Part shown: one piece after another, positions 24,243 to 33,560 of the stretch
Layout of the letters: each line of letters begins with the position of its first letter
How positions within the stretch are numbered: the first letter of the stretch is position 1
NCBI RefSeq assembly: GCF_000245015.1
Contig: NZ_JH600070.1
Location: forward strand, 1,695,716-1,759,715
Source: Beggiatoa alba B18LD
GTDB lineage: Bacteria; Pseudomonadota; Gammaproteobacteria; Beggiatoales; Beggiatoaceae
Direction of reading: 5' to 3'
Length of the DNA: 64,000 bases
Translations under genes and position numbers: made by a program
Notes under the pieces: generated by a model
What the model was told of the DNA's origin: nothing
Database searches by the model: none
Seen by the model: only the letters and a program-made list of their open reading frames with translations

Positions 24243-25376
24243 ATGTCTTCTATCGTGATTTTGGGTGCTAGTTTTGGGGCGTTACGGGCAGTTAAAGCGT
24301 TGCGTCAACAGGGTTATAAGGATGCAATTACGTTGATTGCACCGAAACCGACGTTCTTTTTTTATCCCAGCTTGATTTGGGTACCGTCGGGCTTGCGTCA
24401 AGAGGCGGATTTAACGTTTCCGTTGGAGTCGTTTTTTAAGCGTTATGCGGTGACTTATCAGGCGGGTACGGTGACAGGGTTAGACCCCGTCGCGCATATT
24501 GTGCAAACAGATAAGGGCACAGTGGCATTTGATTATTTAATCATTGCTTCAGGTGGGCGATTTATTAAGAAGTTAGCAGGGATTGAGCATGTTTATTTGC
24601 CTTGCAGTCAGTATGCTGAAATTAAAGCCTATAGTGATAAGTTGAACAGTTTGACGCAAGGCACGCTTGCCTTTGGATTTTCTGCTAATCCGAAAGAGCC
24701 TTCAGCGGTGCGGGGGGGGCCTGTATTTGAGTTTTTATTTGGGGTGGATACGTTGTTACGTCGGCAAGGACGGCGCGATAAGTTTAAATTGGTGTTTTTT
24801 AATCCATCGACAACACCTGGGCAGCGTTTAGGCGGTAAAGCGGTTGGTTATTTGTTAGCAGAAATGCAAAAGCGTGGAATTGAAACACAGTTAGGGCATA
24901 AAATACAGGGATTTACAGCGGACAAGGTATTGACAGAAGGTGGAGAAATTGCCAGCGATTTAACGATGTTTTTATCTGGTTTAACAGGACCTGCATGGGC
25001 TGAGGCAAGCGGTTTGCCTTTGTCTGAAGGGGGATTTATTAAAGCAGATGCAAATTGTCAAGTACCTGAGTTTGAAAATATTTTTGTCGTTGGTGATAGT
25101 GGTAGTTATTTAAACTCGCCTGATTGGTTGCCAAAACAGGCGCATATGGCGGAATTGCAGGCAGTTACGGCAGTTAAAAACATTTTATCTTTGATAACAG
25201 GTGGAATACCCAGTAAGACATTTAAAACGGAATTAGTGTGTATTGTGGATAGTTTAGAAAAAGGTGCATTAGTGTATCGGAATGAAAAAGATGTGTATTT
25301 ATTGCCAAATACACGTTTATTTCATTGGGCTAAACGCGCATTTGAATATTGGTACTTACGACAATATCGGGCTTGA
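24243..25376 (+). CDS. SQR-like FAD-dependent oxidoreductase
   Basis: A 377-residue flavoprotein of the sulfide:quinone reductase / flavocytochrome c family. The FAD motif is ILGASFGALRAVKAL, the second is FENIFVVGDSGSY, and the ending VCIVDSLEKGALVY resembles the quinone-side region of SQR. Only C121, C272 and C333 are present. The first and last match the first and third redox cysteines of SQR, but the middle one, expected near GGPVFEF (about 158-164), is absent. Sulfide oxidation is therefore plausible but not proven; it may be an SQR-like enzyme acting on another donor. A downstream amphipathic C-terminus would allow membrane attachment. Confidence 0.75.
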   Translation: MSSIVILGASFGALRAVKALRQQGYKDAITLIAPKPTFFFYPSLIWVPSGLRQEADLTFPLESFFKRYAVTYQAGTVTGLDPVAHIVQTDKGTVAFDYLIIASGGRFIKKLAGIEHVYLPCSQYAEIKAYSDKLNSLTQGTLAFGFSANPKEPSAVRGGPVFEFLFGVDTLLRRQGRRDKFKLVFFNPSTTPGQRLGGKAVGYLLAEMQKRGIETQLGHKIQGFTADKVLTEGGEIASDLTMFLSGLTGPAWAEASGLPLSEGGFIKADANCQVPEFENIFVVGDSGSYLNSPDWLPKQAHMAELQAVTAVKNILSLITGGIPSKTFKTELVCIVDSLEKGALVYRNEKDVYLLPNTRLFHWAKRAFEYWYLRQYRA

Positions 25377-25385
25377 TTAAGACCT

Positions 25386-25508
25386 TTGTCTGAATCGGAA
25401 TTGACAGGATTTAAAAGCGTTATTTTTTGGTTTGAGGGTTTTAAATCCTGTGAATCCTGATTCAGACAACTTGTTGTCTTTTTAAAAGAAACTCGCCGAA
25501 CTCAGGTT
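25386..25508 (+). repeat. MITE-like repeat, copy R5 lacking its left end
   Basis: Starts at TTGTCTGAATCGGAATTGAC, carries the inner palindrome and the TTGTCTTTTTAAAAGAA block, and ends with ACTCGCCGAACTCAGGTT. It lies between the convergent SQR-like gene and the small unknown gene at 25521. Confidence 0.82.
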
Positions 25509-25520
25509 AACCTATGCTTG

Positions 25521-25835
25521 CTATTCACCAAAACCATACATATTTTCTCCTTGAAATATACCAAGAAGACAAATATTTTTTATTAATCCCAATAAAATAC
25601 TTAATTTCTCATCCGAGCTACAGAGAATAAGTTCATCAAGTTCTATAACAAGTGCTTCTAACTCACTATACAAAATAACAGCATCCCCATAGAAATCAGA
25701 CATACGATACAGAAGTGAATCTTTTTTTATTAAAGATTCATGACGCACAAAAATATAGTCATACATTGTTTCTTCTAATTCAAGAAGGTCATCAAAGTCC
25801 TTTTCAGAAACTCCTAAACAAATAGAATATCCCAT
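25521..25835 (-). CDS. Hypothetical protein, 104 residues
   Basis: I do not recognise this protein. It starts MGYSICLGVSEKDFDDLLEL, is acidic and mostly helical by eye, and has no signal peptide, membrane helix or known motif. It is flanked by repeat copies on both sides (R5 downstream, a family B repeat upstream), which suggests an accessory gene. Codon use is AT-rich like other small accessory genes. It could be an immunity or antitoxin-like protein, but nothing in the sequence proves it. Confidence 0.55.
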   Translation of the reverse strand: MGYSICLGVSEKDFDDLLELEETMYDYIFVRHESLIKKDSLLYRMSDFYGDAVILYSELEALVIELDELILCSSDEKLSILLGLIKNICLLGIFQGENMYGFGE

Positions 25836-25865
25836 GCGTTATCCTTACATAAGTTAAAAATAAAC

Positions 25866-25944
25866 ATATAGTAAACGCACTATAAAGCGATGCGGAGGAC
25901 TGCCAGTCCTAAATTTAAATCACTTTATGGTACGATTACTATAT
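25866..25944 (+). repeat. Small palindromic repeat, family B copy 2
   Basis: Matches the reverse complement of 5399-5477 over about 79 bases, with imperfect terminal inverted repeats (ATATAGTAAACGCAC... and ...GTACGATTACTATAT). A central GGACTGCCAGTCC is a short perfect palindrome. It lies upstream of the small unknown gene and abuts repeat R6. Confidence 0.78.
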
Positions 25945-25945
25945 A

Positions 25946-26016
25946 ACCCTGTGAATCCTGATTCAGACAAAAAAAGACCTGCTAGGTTTTGAAAACCTAG
26001 CAGGTCTCTGTTTTAT
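25946..26016 (-). repeat. MITE-like repeat, partial copy R6 at the slt 3' end
   Basis: An inverted partial copy: on the minus strand AAATAAAACAGAGACC, the GACCTGCTAGG hairpin, the T run and GTCTGAATCAGGATTCACAG. Its left end meets the slt stop codon directly, with the terminal repeat itself missing. Confidence 0.82.
25969..26006 (-). terminator. Repeat-borne terminator after slt
   Basis: On the minus strand a perfect 15-bp stem (GACCTGCTAGGTTTT / AAAACCTAGCAGGTC) with a one-base loop is followed by seven T residues, starting 10 bases past the slt stop codon. Confidence 0.82.
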
Positions 26017-28020
26017 TTAAGAACCAGAAGCCTTTGTATTTTTTTCCAACTCGGCTGAGTTGACAAGGCAGTGTTCAGGGTTTAATGCGATGCGTAATGG
26101 GCGCACTTGTTGATTAAGGCGTGCATCAAAAACGCTGGTATAGAATAGGACACGGCGGACATAGGTACGAGTTTCATCAATAGGGATTAGCTCAACCCAT
26201 AAATCTGCGGGTAAACATCCATTATTTTGCGCCCACCGTTTAGCACGTCCAGGCCCTGCGTTATAGGCAGCGGTTGCAAGCATGTAGTTACCGTTGAAAT
26301 AGTCCAACATTTCTTTTAAATAAGCCGTGCCTAAGGCGATATTGTTATCTATATAGAGAATATCGGCGTTGCTTTTCACGGGGATACCAATTTGACGGGC
26401 AACATGGCGACCTGTTGCAGGCATGAGTTGCATGAGTCCTAACGCGCCTGCTCCAGAACGGGCTTCGTGTAAAAAGGCACTTTCTTGACGGGTAATGCCA
26501 TATACCCATGAGAGGTCAACCTCTTGATTTCTTGCCCCTGTGACTAATTCTTGATAGTAGGCTAAGGGGAAACGTACTTCTAAGTCGTCGTAGGAGTTGG
26601 CTTTTGCAGCGGTGAAGATTGCGCGGTCGTACCATTTCCAGCGACTGGCTAAGGCGGCGGCAATGGCTTGGTCTCGTGCTTCCATATTATCGGTGATGTA
26701 TTGCCATTCGCGCCGTGCTTCGAGAATCATTCCTAGTTGGTAAAATTCGTAAGCGGCTTGAAAACCAACTCGTTTCATTAAACGGCGTTCATCATTGGCG
26801 TTAAATTGTGTTGGGTGATGGGTGACATCATAGGCTACGCCTAAACGGTCAGCGGCTAAAAAGCCGTAATAATCGCGTTCTTTTGCCAGTTTTTGATAAA
26901 TGCTTGTGGCGGTTTGTCCTTCATTGGTTTTGCCATGTGTTTGTTCTAAGGCACGGGCTAGCCAGTATTGCCATTGCAGGCTGTCGCGTTCATCGCTGGG
27001 TAATTCTGTAATAAAATCAGCAATAGCAATCCATTCTTGTCGTTGTAAGGCGATTTTGAGACGGGTTTCAGTAATTTCTTTTGTTAAATAGTTTTTATTA
27101 ACCGCTGTTAGCCATTGCAAGGCATCTGCACGGTCTTGTTTTGCGCTGGCTAGTGCAATATTGCGTTGCATTTCGCCTAATTGTTCAACGGAGAATGCAT
27201 AGCGTTGTTGGAAATCTTCCCAATATTGTAAGGCTTGGTTAAATGTTTCGGCTTTATCAGCAAGGCGGGAGATGCCATGCATGATAATATCGCGGGCGAG
27301 GTTGACATCGGGTTGGTTAAAGCTGGATAGCATTGCACTGGGGTTGCTGTGCATGGCTTGCCATAGGCGTAACCATTGTTTATCCGCGTCGTTTAAGCGA
27401 TTTGCCAGTTGATTAGCAACAGTGACTTTGCCCGCTTGCATCACAAGGCGAATACGTTGCCATAACAACGCATTGTTTTGCATGTCACGGCTGTTATATA
27501 GCACAGCAGCAAATAGGGGTTCGCAAGCACTGGGCTGTTCTTTTTTGACTAAATAAAGGGATTTTGTTTCTTCGAAGAGTTGACTGGCGGGTGTGCCTGT
27601 CATTAAACGTGCGTATAAGTAATAGCATTGAAGGGCAACGTCTTTTTGTGGCTGGTAGGCATATAAATAGCCTGCCCAATTGTTTTGCGTGATGGCGCGT
27701 TGTAACCATTCTTGTCGAACTTTATTACCATTGAAACTGTCACCATAACTATCAACAAATTCGAGGACTTCTTCTGAACTCGCGCTTTTTAAACGGTTAC
27801 TGATTAAATAGTAACGTAAATAGTAGTTTAAAGGATAGCCTTCTAACTGGGCTGAGTATTCTTCAATACTCGCCATATTGCGTGCTTTAACTGCTTGTAA
27901 AGCATTTAAAAAGAGTTGTCTTTGTTGGGTGAGGTCGGCTGCAACTAAGCTGTTTGCAGTGAGTAGGAATAGAGAAAGAAGGCTGTAAAAAAATAGCGAA
28001 ATAAAATAGGAACGTTTCAT
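26017..28020 (-). CDS. slt: Soluble lytic murein transglycosylase
   Basis: A 667-residue periplasmic enzyme that cleaves the glycan strands of peptidoglycan. I start at the ATG at 28020, which gives a clean signal peptide (MKRSYFISLFFYSLLSLFLLTANSLVAA); the frame is open to a TTG 21 bases further. Residues about 30-480 are the superhelical alpha domain of Slt70; the catalytic domain begins near 500 with RQESAFLHEARSGAGALGLMQLMPATG, the Glu of QES being the acid, and ends with AAYNAGPGRAKRW. The 3' end abuts repeat R6. It is divergent from a MORN lipoprotein gene and a lysozyme gene. Confidence 0.95.
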   Translation of the reverse strand: MKRSYFISLFFYSLLSLFLLTANSLVAADLTQQRQLFLNALQAVKARNMASIEEYSAQLEGYPLNYYLRYYLISNRLKSASSEEVLEFVDSYGDSFNGNKVRQEWLQRAITQNNWAGYLYAYQPQKDVALQCYYLYARLMTGTPASQLFEETKSLYLVKKEQPSACEPLFAAVLYNSRDMQNNALLWQRIRLVMQAGKVTVANQLANRLNDADKQWLRLWQAMHSNPSAMLSSFNQPDVNLARDIIMHGISRLADKAETFNQALQYWEDFQQRYAFSVEQLGEMQRNIALASAKQDRADALQWLTAVNKNYLTKEITETRLKIALQRQEWIAIADFITELPSDERDSLQWQYWLARALEQTHGKTNEGQTATSIYQKLAKERDYYGFLAADRLGVAYDVTHHPTQFNANDERRLMKRVGFQAAYEFYQLGMILEARREWQYITDNMEARDQAIAAALASRWKWYDRAIFTAAKANSYDDLEVRFPLAYYQELVTGARNQEVDLSWVYGITRQESAFLHEARSGAGALGLMQLMPATGRHVARQIGIPVKSNADILYIDNNIALGTAYLKEMLDYFNGNYMLATAAYNAGPGRAKRWAQNNGCLPADLWVELIPIDETRTYVRRVLFYTSVFDARLNQQVRPLRIALNPEHCLVNSAELEKNTKASGS

Positions 28021-28384
28021 GGGGTAAACATCCAAAAGCAAAAAGTTTCAATAAAATGTACGTCATGGCAGACTCAGCAAGTAATATGCCTTTTTATAAT
28101 CAATGTATTGAATTGAAGTGACATAGGTCTTATAGACGGCTCAACACGCATTGATTAATCACGCCTAGCAATCATGTCATAAAAATTGAAATTTAATTCA
28201 ATGACATAATAGCTGTTTAATGCAGTACATCCTTATACGCAACTGCTTATTCTACACAGCCCTTGTGCAGATAGTAATTGTGTAGAAATTCACACACCTG
28301 TGGTTTTATAACAACTTTTCGCTTTAAGCATTTGTGTTACCTTATTGAGACAGAATAATATCGTTAAACACAATCAGGAGTTTT
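28021..28384. other. Divergent promoter region, slt / MORN lipoprotein
   Basis: About 360 bases with no repeat copies or open frames that I can support. An imperfect inverted pair around GTGTAGAAATTCACACACC at 28280-28300 might be a regulator site, but this is weak. Confidence 0.3.
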
Positions 28385-28777
28385 ATGATGAAATTAACCG
28401 TAAAAATTTGTCTATTTGGCGGGCTATTATGGTTAGCTGCTTGCACGCAAACAATATCCCACTCAGGATGCTGGGTTGCTGACCCTTATTTAAATGGACG
28501 TTATACAGGGGAATGTAAGGACGGCAAGGCGCATGGGGTTGGTACGGCGATTGGTAAAGATACGTATAAAGGGCAATTTGTTGCGGGGCAGTTGCAAGGT
28601 TCTGGGCTTTACACGTGGTCAGATGGTGACCGATATTGTGGTAGCTTCCAAAACGGCAAAATTAATGGGGTTGGCGTGATGTTATACATCAATGGTTCAC
28701 GCAAAGAAGGGATGTGGAAGGACGGTAGTTTGGCACAGAGCTATGCAGAAAATACGGTGACTTGTAATATTCGCTAA
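28385..28777 (+). CDS. MORN-repeat lipoprotein
   Basis: A 130-residue lipoprotein with the lipobox LWLAAC, so lipid-anchored at C20. Residues about 35-115 contain MORN repeats (GRYTGECKDGKAHGVG, YKGQFVAGQLQGSG, YCGSFQNGKINGVG), short beta hairpins that bind partners or lipid. CAGGAG stands seven bases before the ATG. The C-terminus has a further cysteine (TCNIR). It lies 57 bases upstream of a lysozyme gene and may be co-transcribed with it; a cell-envelope role is likely. Confidence 0.82.
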   Translation: MMKLTVKICLFGGLLWLAACTQTISHSGCWVADPYLNGRYTGECKDGKAHGVGTAIGKDTYKGQFVAGQLQGSGLYTWSDGDRYCGSFQNGKINGVGVMLYINGSRKEGMWKDGSLAQSYAENTVTCNIR

Positions 28778-28834
28778 CATTATTCCCTAAAAGCTGTTTT
28801 TCAGCGTTATGACTCTTATGAGGACATTTGCATT

Positions 28835-29512
28835 ATGGATAAACCAAGTTCCCCATTTTTTAATTTTTTCCGTAAATTATTTGATTCACGTGCGGCGGCT
28901 GAACCGACTGCAATCCCAACAACGACAACAACAACGGGTAAATATCCCACCACCTACGCCGCGAATAATGCCACATTAATGCGCCAGCTAACGGAAGTAA
29001 AAAAATATAATACATATATTAATGAAGCTGTTCGCCTTTACCCTTATTTAACGCCTGCAATTATTGCGGGAATCGGTTCGCGCGAATCGCAATGGGGACT
29101 AGCATTAACACCGCCAACCCCCGCAGGGCGTGGCGATTTTGCCCGTCGTGCGCCACGGGGCGAGAGAACCACACCAGAACCGCCTGATGGTGGTGGTTAT
29201 GGGCGCGGATTAATGCAGATTGATTATGATTGGCATGAATTTGCCCGTACAGGTAACTGGCAATCACCGCGTGAAAATATCCTCTATGCTTGCAAAGTAT
29301 TAGACGATGCAAGACGCTTTTTTCAACAAAGACTTAATTTACGCGAAGCTGATTTATTACGTGCAACGATTGCTGCTTACAATGCTGGTGCAACAGCAAC
29401 ATTAAATGCTATCACCGCAGGTTTAGATATGGATGCAAACACAACAGGGAAAGACTATTCCCGTGATGTGTTAAGCCGTGCGGGTTGGTTTCAGTTGCAA
29501 GGCTGGAAGTAA
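28835..29512 (+). CDS. Goose-type lysozyme/transglycosylase-like protein
   Basis: A 225-residue protein with the catalytic core of the GEWL/SLT fold: IIAGIGSRESQWG (Glu in RES), then GRGLMQIDYDWHEFA and TIAAYNAGATATLNA. The glycine-rich insert PTPAGRGDFARRAPRGERTTPEPPDGGGYGRG is typical of goose-type lysozymes. There is no signal peptide; residues 1-50 are basic then Thr-rich, which suggests export by another route, an intracellular effector or a phage-derived enzyme. GAGGACATTTGC precedes the ATG. It follows the MORN lipoprotein gene. Confidence 0.82.
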   Translation: MDKPSSPFFNFFRKLFDSRAAAEPTAIPTTTTTTGKYPTTYAANNATLMRQLTEVKKYNTYINEAVRLYPYLTPAIIAGIGSRESQWGLALTPPTPAGRGDFARRAPRGERTTPEPPDGGGYGRGLMQIDYDWHEFARTGNWQSPRENILYACKVLDDARRFFQQRLNLREADLLRATIAAYNAGATATLNAITAGLDMDANTTGKDYSRDVLSRAGWFQLQGWK

Positions 29513-29553
29513 ATAAGCGTTATACACTGATTCAGTCAGTAATTTTAAAATAT

Positions 29554-29577
29554 AAAGGCGCAGTTTACTGCGTCTTT
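29554..29577 (+). terminator. Terminator after the lysozyme gene
   Basis: AAAGGCGCAG and CTGCGTCTTT pair around a TTTA loop, with ATGTTTTCT following. Located 42 bases past the stop codon. Confidence 0.7.
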
Positions 29578-29719
29578 ATGTTTTCTATGGTTTTTTAAAG
29601 GTAAAAGTATTGTGTATTAACTTTGCATAAAACAACATTACTTTAGGATAAGCTAACAATGTGAATTCTTAAAGTAATGAGTCATTATCAACCTTCTAAT
29701 TTTTTAAACGATGTTTTGA

Positions 29720-32700
29720 GTGTTTTTCGTGAAATCATTACTTTCCTCACCATTCAATAAACTTTTATTTCTTTGGCTACTACCAACACTATCATTAGTG
29801 TTTACCCTGATTATTTGGCAGATAGCGACTTATAACGTTCAAAAAAACTTAGATGCACAATTTTATTTTCAAATAGAAAGGGTTGAACACTCAATTTTTG
29901 AGAGGATGATGCGTTACAAAACTGTACTGTCTGGTGTGGCAGGCTTATTTGCCTCTTCTGATAATGTCTCCTTTCGTGAATGGCACAATTACTTAAACTA
30001 TTTAACCCTTAAAACGAATCACGGTGGCTTAGAAGCATTAGGCTATGCCGATTATGTATTTGGCTTACAAAAAGAAAACCATATTAAACAAATACGTGCT
30101 TCACTATACGATGAATATACAATCCATCCTGATGTCATACGTAACGAATATTTACCCATTATTTATATAAAACCAGCGTCCACTTTTGCTAACAGTTTAG
30201 GTTATGACCTTTTCGATATTGCAGAACAGGATGAGGCAATTATTAAGGCGCGTGATTCTGGTGAAGTGATAATAGGAAAATATAAAGCTGATACCAAGGT
30301 ATTAGGTAGCCCTGATTTCCTCATCTATTTTCCCATTTATCATCATGGTTTCCCTATTAGAACCGTGAATGAAAGACATTCCGCTTTAGTCGGTATGTTA
30401 TTTGGGGCGTTTCAACTGAATGATTTAATGTCGGACATTTTGGACGAGCATAGCAACCAAATCACTTTTAAAATGTATCAAGTGGATGCAAATCAAGCTA
30501 CTACGTTCATATATCAAGCAACGGCAGAGATTGATAATAATGCAAGTCACACAGCGCAACGCCAACTGTCATTATATGGACAAACGTGGCTGTTCGAATA
30601 TTCAAGCCGTCCCTCCTTTAATGAACTCTTTGGCAGTGATATGCCCATCATTTTATTGATGGGTGGAATTATCGTCAGTTGCCTTTTATTTTTATTAGCA
30701 TGGTCATTGGTTAACGCCCAACATTTATTTATTTCTTTACGGCAAAGTAAAGCACATGCTGATAAAGCCAATACAACACTAAAACAGTTTAAAACTATTT
30801 TAGATTTAACCATTGATAGCATGTTCATTTTTGACCCTAACACGCTAACACTTTTATATTTCAATCAAAGTGTTATCAATGAATTTGGTTTTTCTGAAAC
30901 AGAACTCACACAAAAATTTCCTCGATGTTTAGCCACCGATCAACAAATTGACACCCTGCGCCAAACTATCGCGCCCTTATTAACAGGTGAGTTACGGGTA
31001 TTTTCTCAGCAAGGGCAAATTCAGCATAAAACAGGGGCATTCATCCCTGTAGAAATCATTCTGCAATATATTCATGAACCTAATCAGACAGGGCATTTAG
31101 TCGCTATTGTTCGCAATATTAGCCAACAATTACAAAATGAAGCTTCTTTACGCAAGCAGGAAGAAATTTTGCGTTGTGTCATTAATAGCATTCCGCAAAT
31201 GGTTTTCTGGAAAGACCGAGATTTACGCTTTTTAGGCTGTAATCAAGTCGTTTCACAACTCGCAAATTGTCAACCCAGTGATTTAGTTGGTAAAACAGAT
31301 TATGAAATGCCATGGGCAGCAGATGCCGCCTATTATCGACGACTTGACCAAGAAGTCATGGAAAGCAATCAAGCTAAATTGCGCTTTATCGAAACAGTGA
31401 TGGTTGAAGATGGCTCTATACGCTGGATAGAAACCAATAAAATCCCTTTACATGATATTGATAATAAAGTAATTGGGGTTTTAGGAACAGCAGAAGATAT
31501 TACGGAACGGTTACGCGCTGAACAATGTTTACATAAAGCAAATGAAGCATTGTTAGGTCGTGAACAACAGTTACGGGCGATTTTTGAAAGTGCTGGCGAA
31601 GCAATTATTGTCATTAATAATCAAGGAATTATTGAATCCTGTAACCCCGCTGCTGAAAAAATGTTTGGTTATTCGATGGATGAGCTAATAAACCATAACA
31701 TTAAGATGATTATGTTGGCTGAATATGCAGAAAAACATGATGGTTATCTCCAACGTTATTGTGAAACGCGCGAGCGTCATATTATTGGAACACGACGGGA
31801 AGTAGTTGGTAAGCGGAAAGATGGCGTACCTGTTCCACTTATTATCAGTGTTGGCGAGTTTGAAATTGGCAATCAGCAAAAATTTGCAGGCATTTTGCAC
31901 GATATTAGTCATTTAAAACAGCAACAAGAGGAATTACAACAGGCAAAAAATGCGGCTGAATTTGCAAATTACGCGAAAAGCACCTTTTTAGCCAATATGA
32001 GCCATGAATTGCGTACCCCTTTAAATGGCATTTTGGGATATGCACAGATTTTATTGCGTGATGATACGCTAACCTTAGAACAACACGGTGGATTAACGAC
32101 GATTTTACGCAGTGGTGATTATTTACTGACTCTAATCAATGATGTTTTAGACCTTGCCAAGGTAGAAGCGAATAAAGTTGAAGTATTAACTGTTGAGTTT
32201 GATTTTAGAGAATTTATTTCCAGTATTGTTGGTTTATTCACCGTGCGGGCACGACAAAAAAATGTCATGTTTGAATATCAAGCACTCACTGATTTACCCA
32301 AAGGGGTGAAAGCAGATGAAAAACATTTGCGTCAGATATTACTAAATTTACTCAGTAATGCCGTGAAGTTTACAGAGCAAGGCAAAGTCGTTTTAAAAAT
32401 CGGCTATGATGAACAGCAACATTTGCGCTTTAGTATAGAAGATACAGGCATTGGCATTGCACAAGAGGAAATCGAACATATTTTCAAACCTTTCCATCAA
32501 AGTGGCGAACAACGATTTAAAGCGCAAGGAACAGGTTTAGGCTTAACCATTACTAAACGCTTAATAGAAATGCTAGGCAGTCAACTACATGTCAGCAGTT
32601 GTTTAGGAAAAGGCAGTGTTTTCTGGTTTAGCCTTGATTTACCTTGTATTAGCACTGTCACAGTTAAAAAAACACCCGCAAAAATTCTTGGTTATGAGGG

Positions 32701-33346
32701 GCAAAGACAACGCTTATTAATCATTGATACACAGCCATTAAATCGAGAAATATTATACAAGCTATTAACCCCTTTAGGCTTTGAAGTGTTTGAAGCGACG
32801 CATGATGCAGAGGCAATACAACAGAGTTTAGCGATTAAACCCGATTTAATTTTTACCAGTTTAGGTAAAACTGAAGCAGAAGGGCTAGAAATAGTACAAC
32901 AATTACGGAAATTACCTGATTTTGTGACAATGCCAATTGTTGCTGTATCTGCACATGTTTTTGAATATCATCAACAAATGATGAAACAAGCAGGCTGTAA
33001 TGCATTCTTAGCACAACCAATTAAAGAACAAGAGTTGTTTGCCGTATTACAAACGCAATTAAACCTGACGTGGCAATATGCCATCAGTGCACAAGTTGCG
33101 GAAAAACAGGATATTGCGACAATATTTGATATTAATGCGCCGATTCCTATCTCCGCCGAACTAGCAGACAGTTTATACAATTTGGCAATGATGGGAGACC
33201 TAAACGCCTTGTTTGAAAAATTAAACGAGATGGAGCAAGACGAGGTATTACATCCCTTTGTACAATATGTACGCGAGATGGTTAAAGAGTTTCAATTAGA
33301 TGAATTAGCCAGTTTAGTTTTGCCTTATGTAAAACCAAAAAACTAA
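29720..33346 (+). CDS. CHASE-PAS hybrid histidine kinase with degenerate receiver
   Basis: A 1208-residue membrane kinase; the start is GTG, either at 29720 or at 29729. Domains: helix 14-38, CHASE sensor 75-300 (LEALGYADYV, FLIYFPIYHHG), helix 308-332, PAS 355-470, PAS 480-600, PAS 610-735, HisKA with H762 (MSHELRTPLNG), HATPase (GTGLGL near 937-942), receiver 998-1110, and a helical C-terminus. The receiver keeps the N-terminal Asp (IIDTQP) but has S1047 in place of the phosphoacceptor (DLIFTSLGK) and Gln instead of the conserved Lys (LAQPIKE). It should not be phosphorylated, so this may be a docking or regulatory domain. Confidence 0.9.
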   Translation: MFFVKSLLSSPFNKLLFLWLLPTLSLVFTLIIWQIATYNVQKNLDAQFYFQIERVEHSIFERMMRYKTVLSGVAGLFASSDNVSFREWHNYLNYLTLKTNHGGLEALGYADYVFGLQKENHIKQIRASLYDEYTIHPDVIRNEYLPIIYIKPASTFANSLGYDLFDIAEQDEAIIKARDSGEVIIGKYKADTKVLGSPDFLIYFPIYHHGFPIRTVNERHSALVGMLFGAFQLNDLMSDILDEHSNQITFKMYQVDANQATTFIYQATAEIDNNASHTAQRQLSLYGQTWLFEYSSRPSFNELFGSDMPIILLMGGIIVSCLLFLLAWSLVNAQHLFISLRQSKAHADKANTTLKQFKTILDLTIDSMFIFDPNTLTLLYFNQSVINEFGFSETELTQKFPRCLATDQQIDTLRQTIAPLLTGELRVFSQQGQIQHKTGAFIPVEIILQYIHEPNQTGHLVAIVRNISQQLQNEASLRKQEEILRCVINSIPQMVFWKDRDLRFLGCNQVVSQLANCQPSDLVGKTDYEMPWAADAAYYRRLDQEVMESNQAKLRFIETVMVEDGSIRWIETNKIPLHDIDNKVIGVLGTAEDITERLRAEQCLHKANEALLGREQQLRAIFESAGEAIIVINNQGIIESCNPAAEKMFGYSMDELINHNIKMIMLAEYAEKHDGYLQRYCETRERHIIGTRREVVGKRKDGVPVPLIISVGEFEIGNQQKFAGILHDISHLKQQQEELQQAKNAAEFANYAKSTFLANMSHELRTPLNGILGYAQILLRDDTLTLEQHGGLTTILRSGDYLLTLINDVLDLAKVEANKVEVLTVEFDFREFISSIVGLFTVRARQKNVMFEYQALTDLPKGVKADEKHLRQILLNLLSNAVKFTEQGKVVLKIGYDEQQHLRFSIEDTGIGIAQEEIEHIFKPFHQSGEQRFKAQGTGLGLTITKRLIEMLGSQLHVSSCLGKGSVFWFSLDLPCISTVTVKKTPAKILGYEGQRQRLLIIDTQPLNREILYKLLTPLGFEVFEATHDAEAIQQSLAIKPDLIFTSLGKTEAEGLEIVQQLRKLPDFVTMPIVAVSAHVFEYHQQMMKQAGCNAFLAQPIKEQELFAVLQTQLNLTWQYAISAQVAEKQDIATIFDINAPIPISAELADSLYNLAMMGDLNALFEKLNEMEQDEVLHPFVQYVREMVKEFQLDELASLVLPYVKPKN

Positions 33347-33366
33347 ACGTTACATAAAATTGATGG

Positions 33367-33449
33367 TAATGCTAAACAAGTCGGGTTTTAGTTGTTCATC
33401 TTAACCCTTTGTCTAAATCAGGATTAGCAGGATTTAAAAGATTCACAAG
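33367..33449. repeat. Repeat debris: family C arm plus R7 fragment
   Basis: 33367-33390 (TAATGCTAAACAAGTCGGGT and on) matches one arm of the inverted repeat at 40672-40763. Behind it, 33409-33449 holds TTTGTCTAAATCAGGATTAGCAGG, a fragment of the main repeat. No complete element remains. Confidence 0.7.
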
Positions 33450-33560
33450 TTAAATTATTTTGTCCATGATTAGCAGATTATCACCGTATGTCCTCTTGAC
33501 TGCTTAGGCATAATATCTGCTTTGCTTAAACTCTCTAGTTTTCTAACCGACTCAATTATT

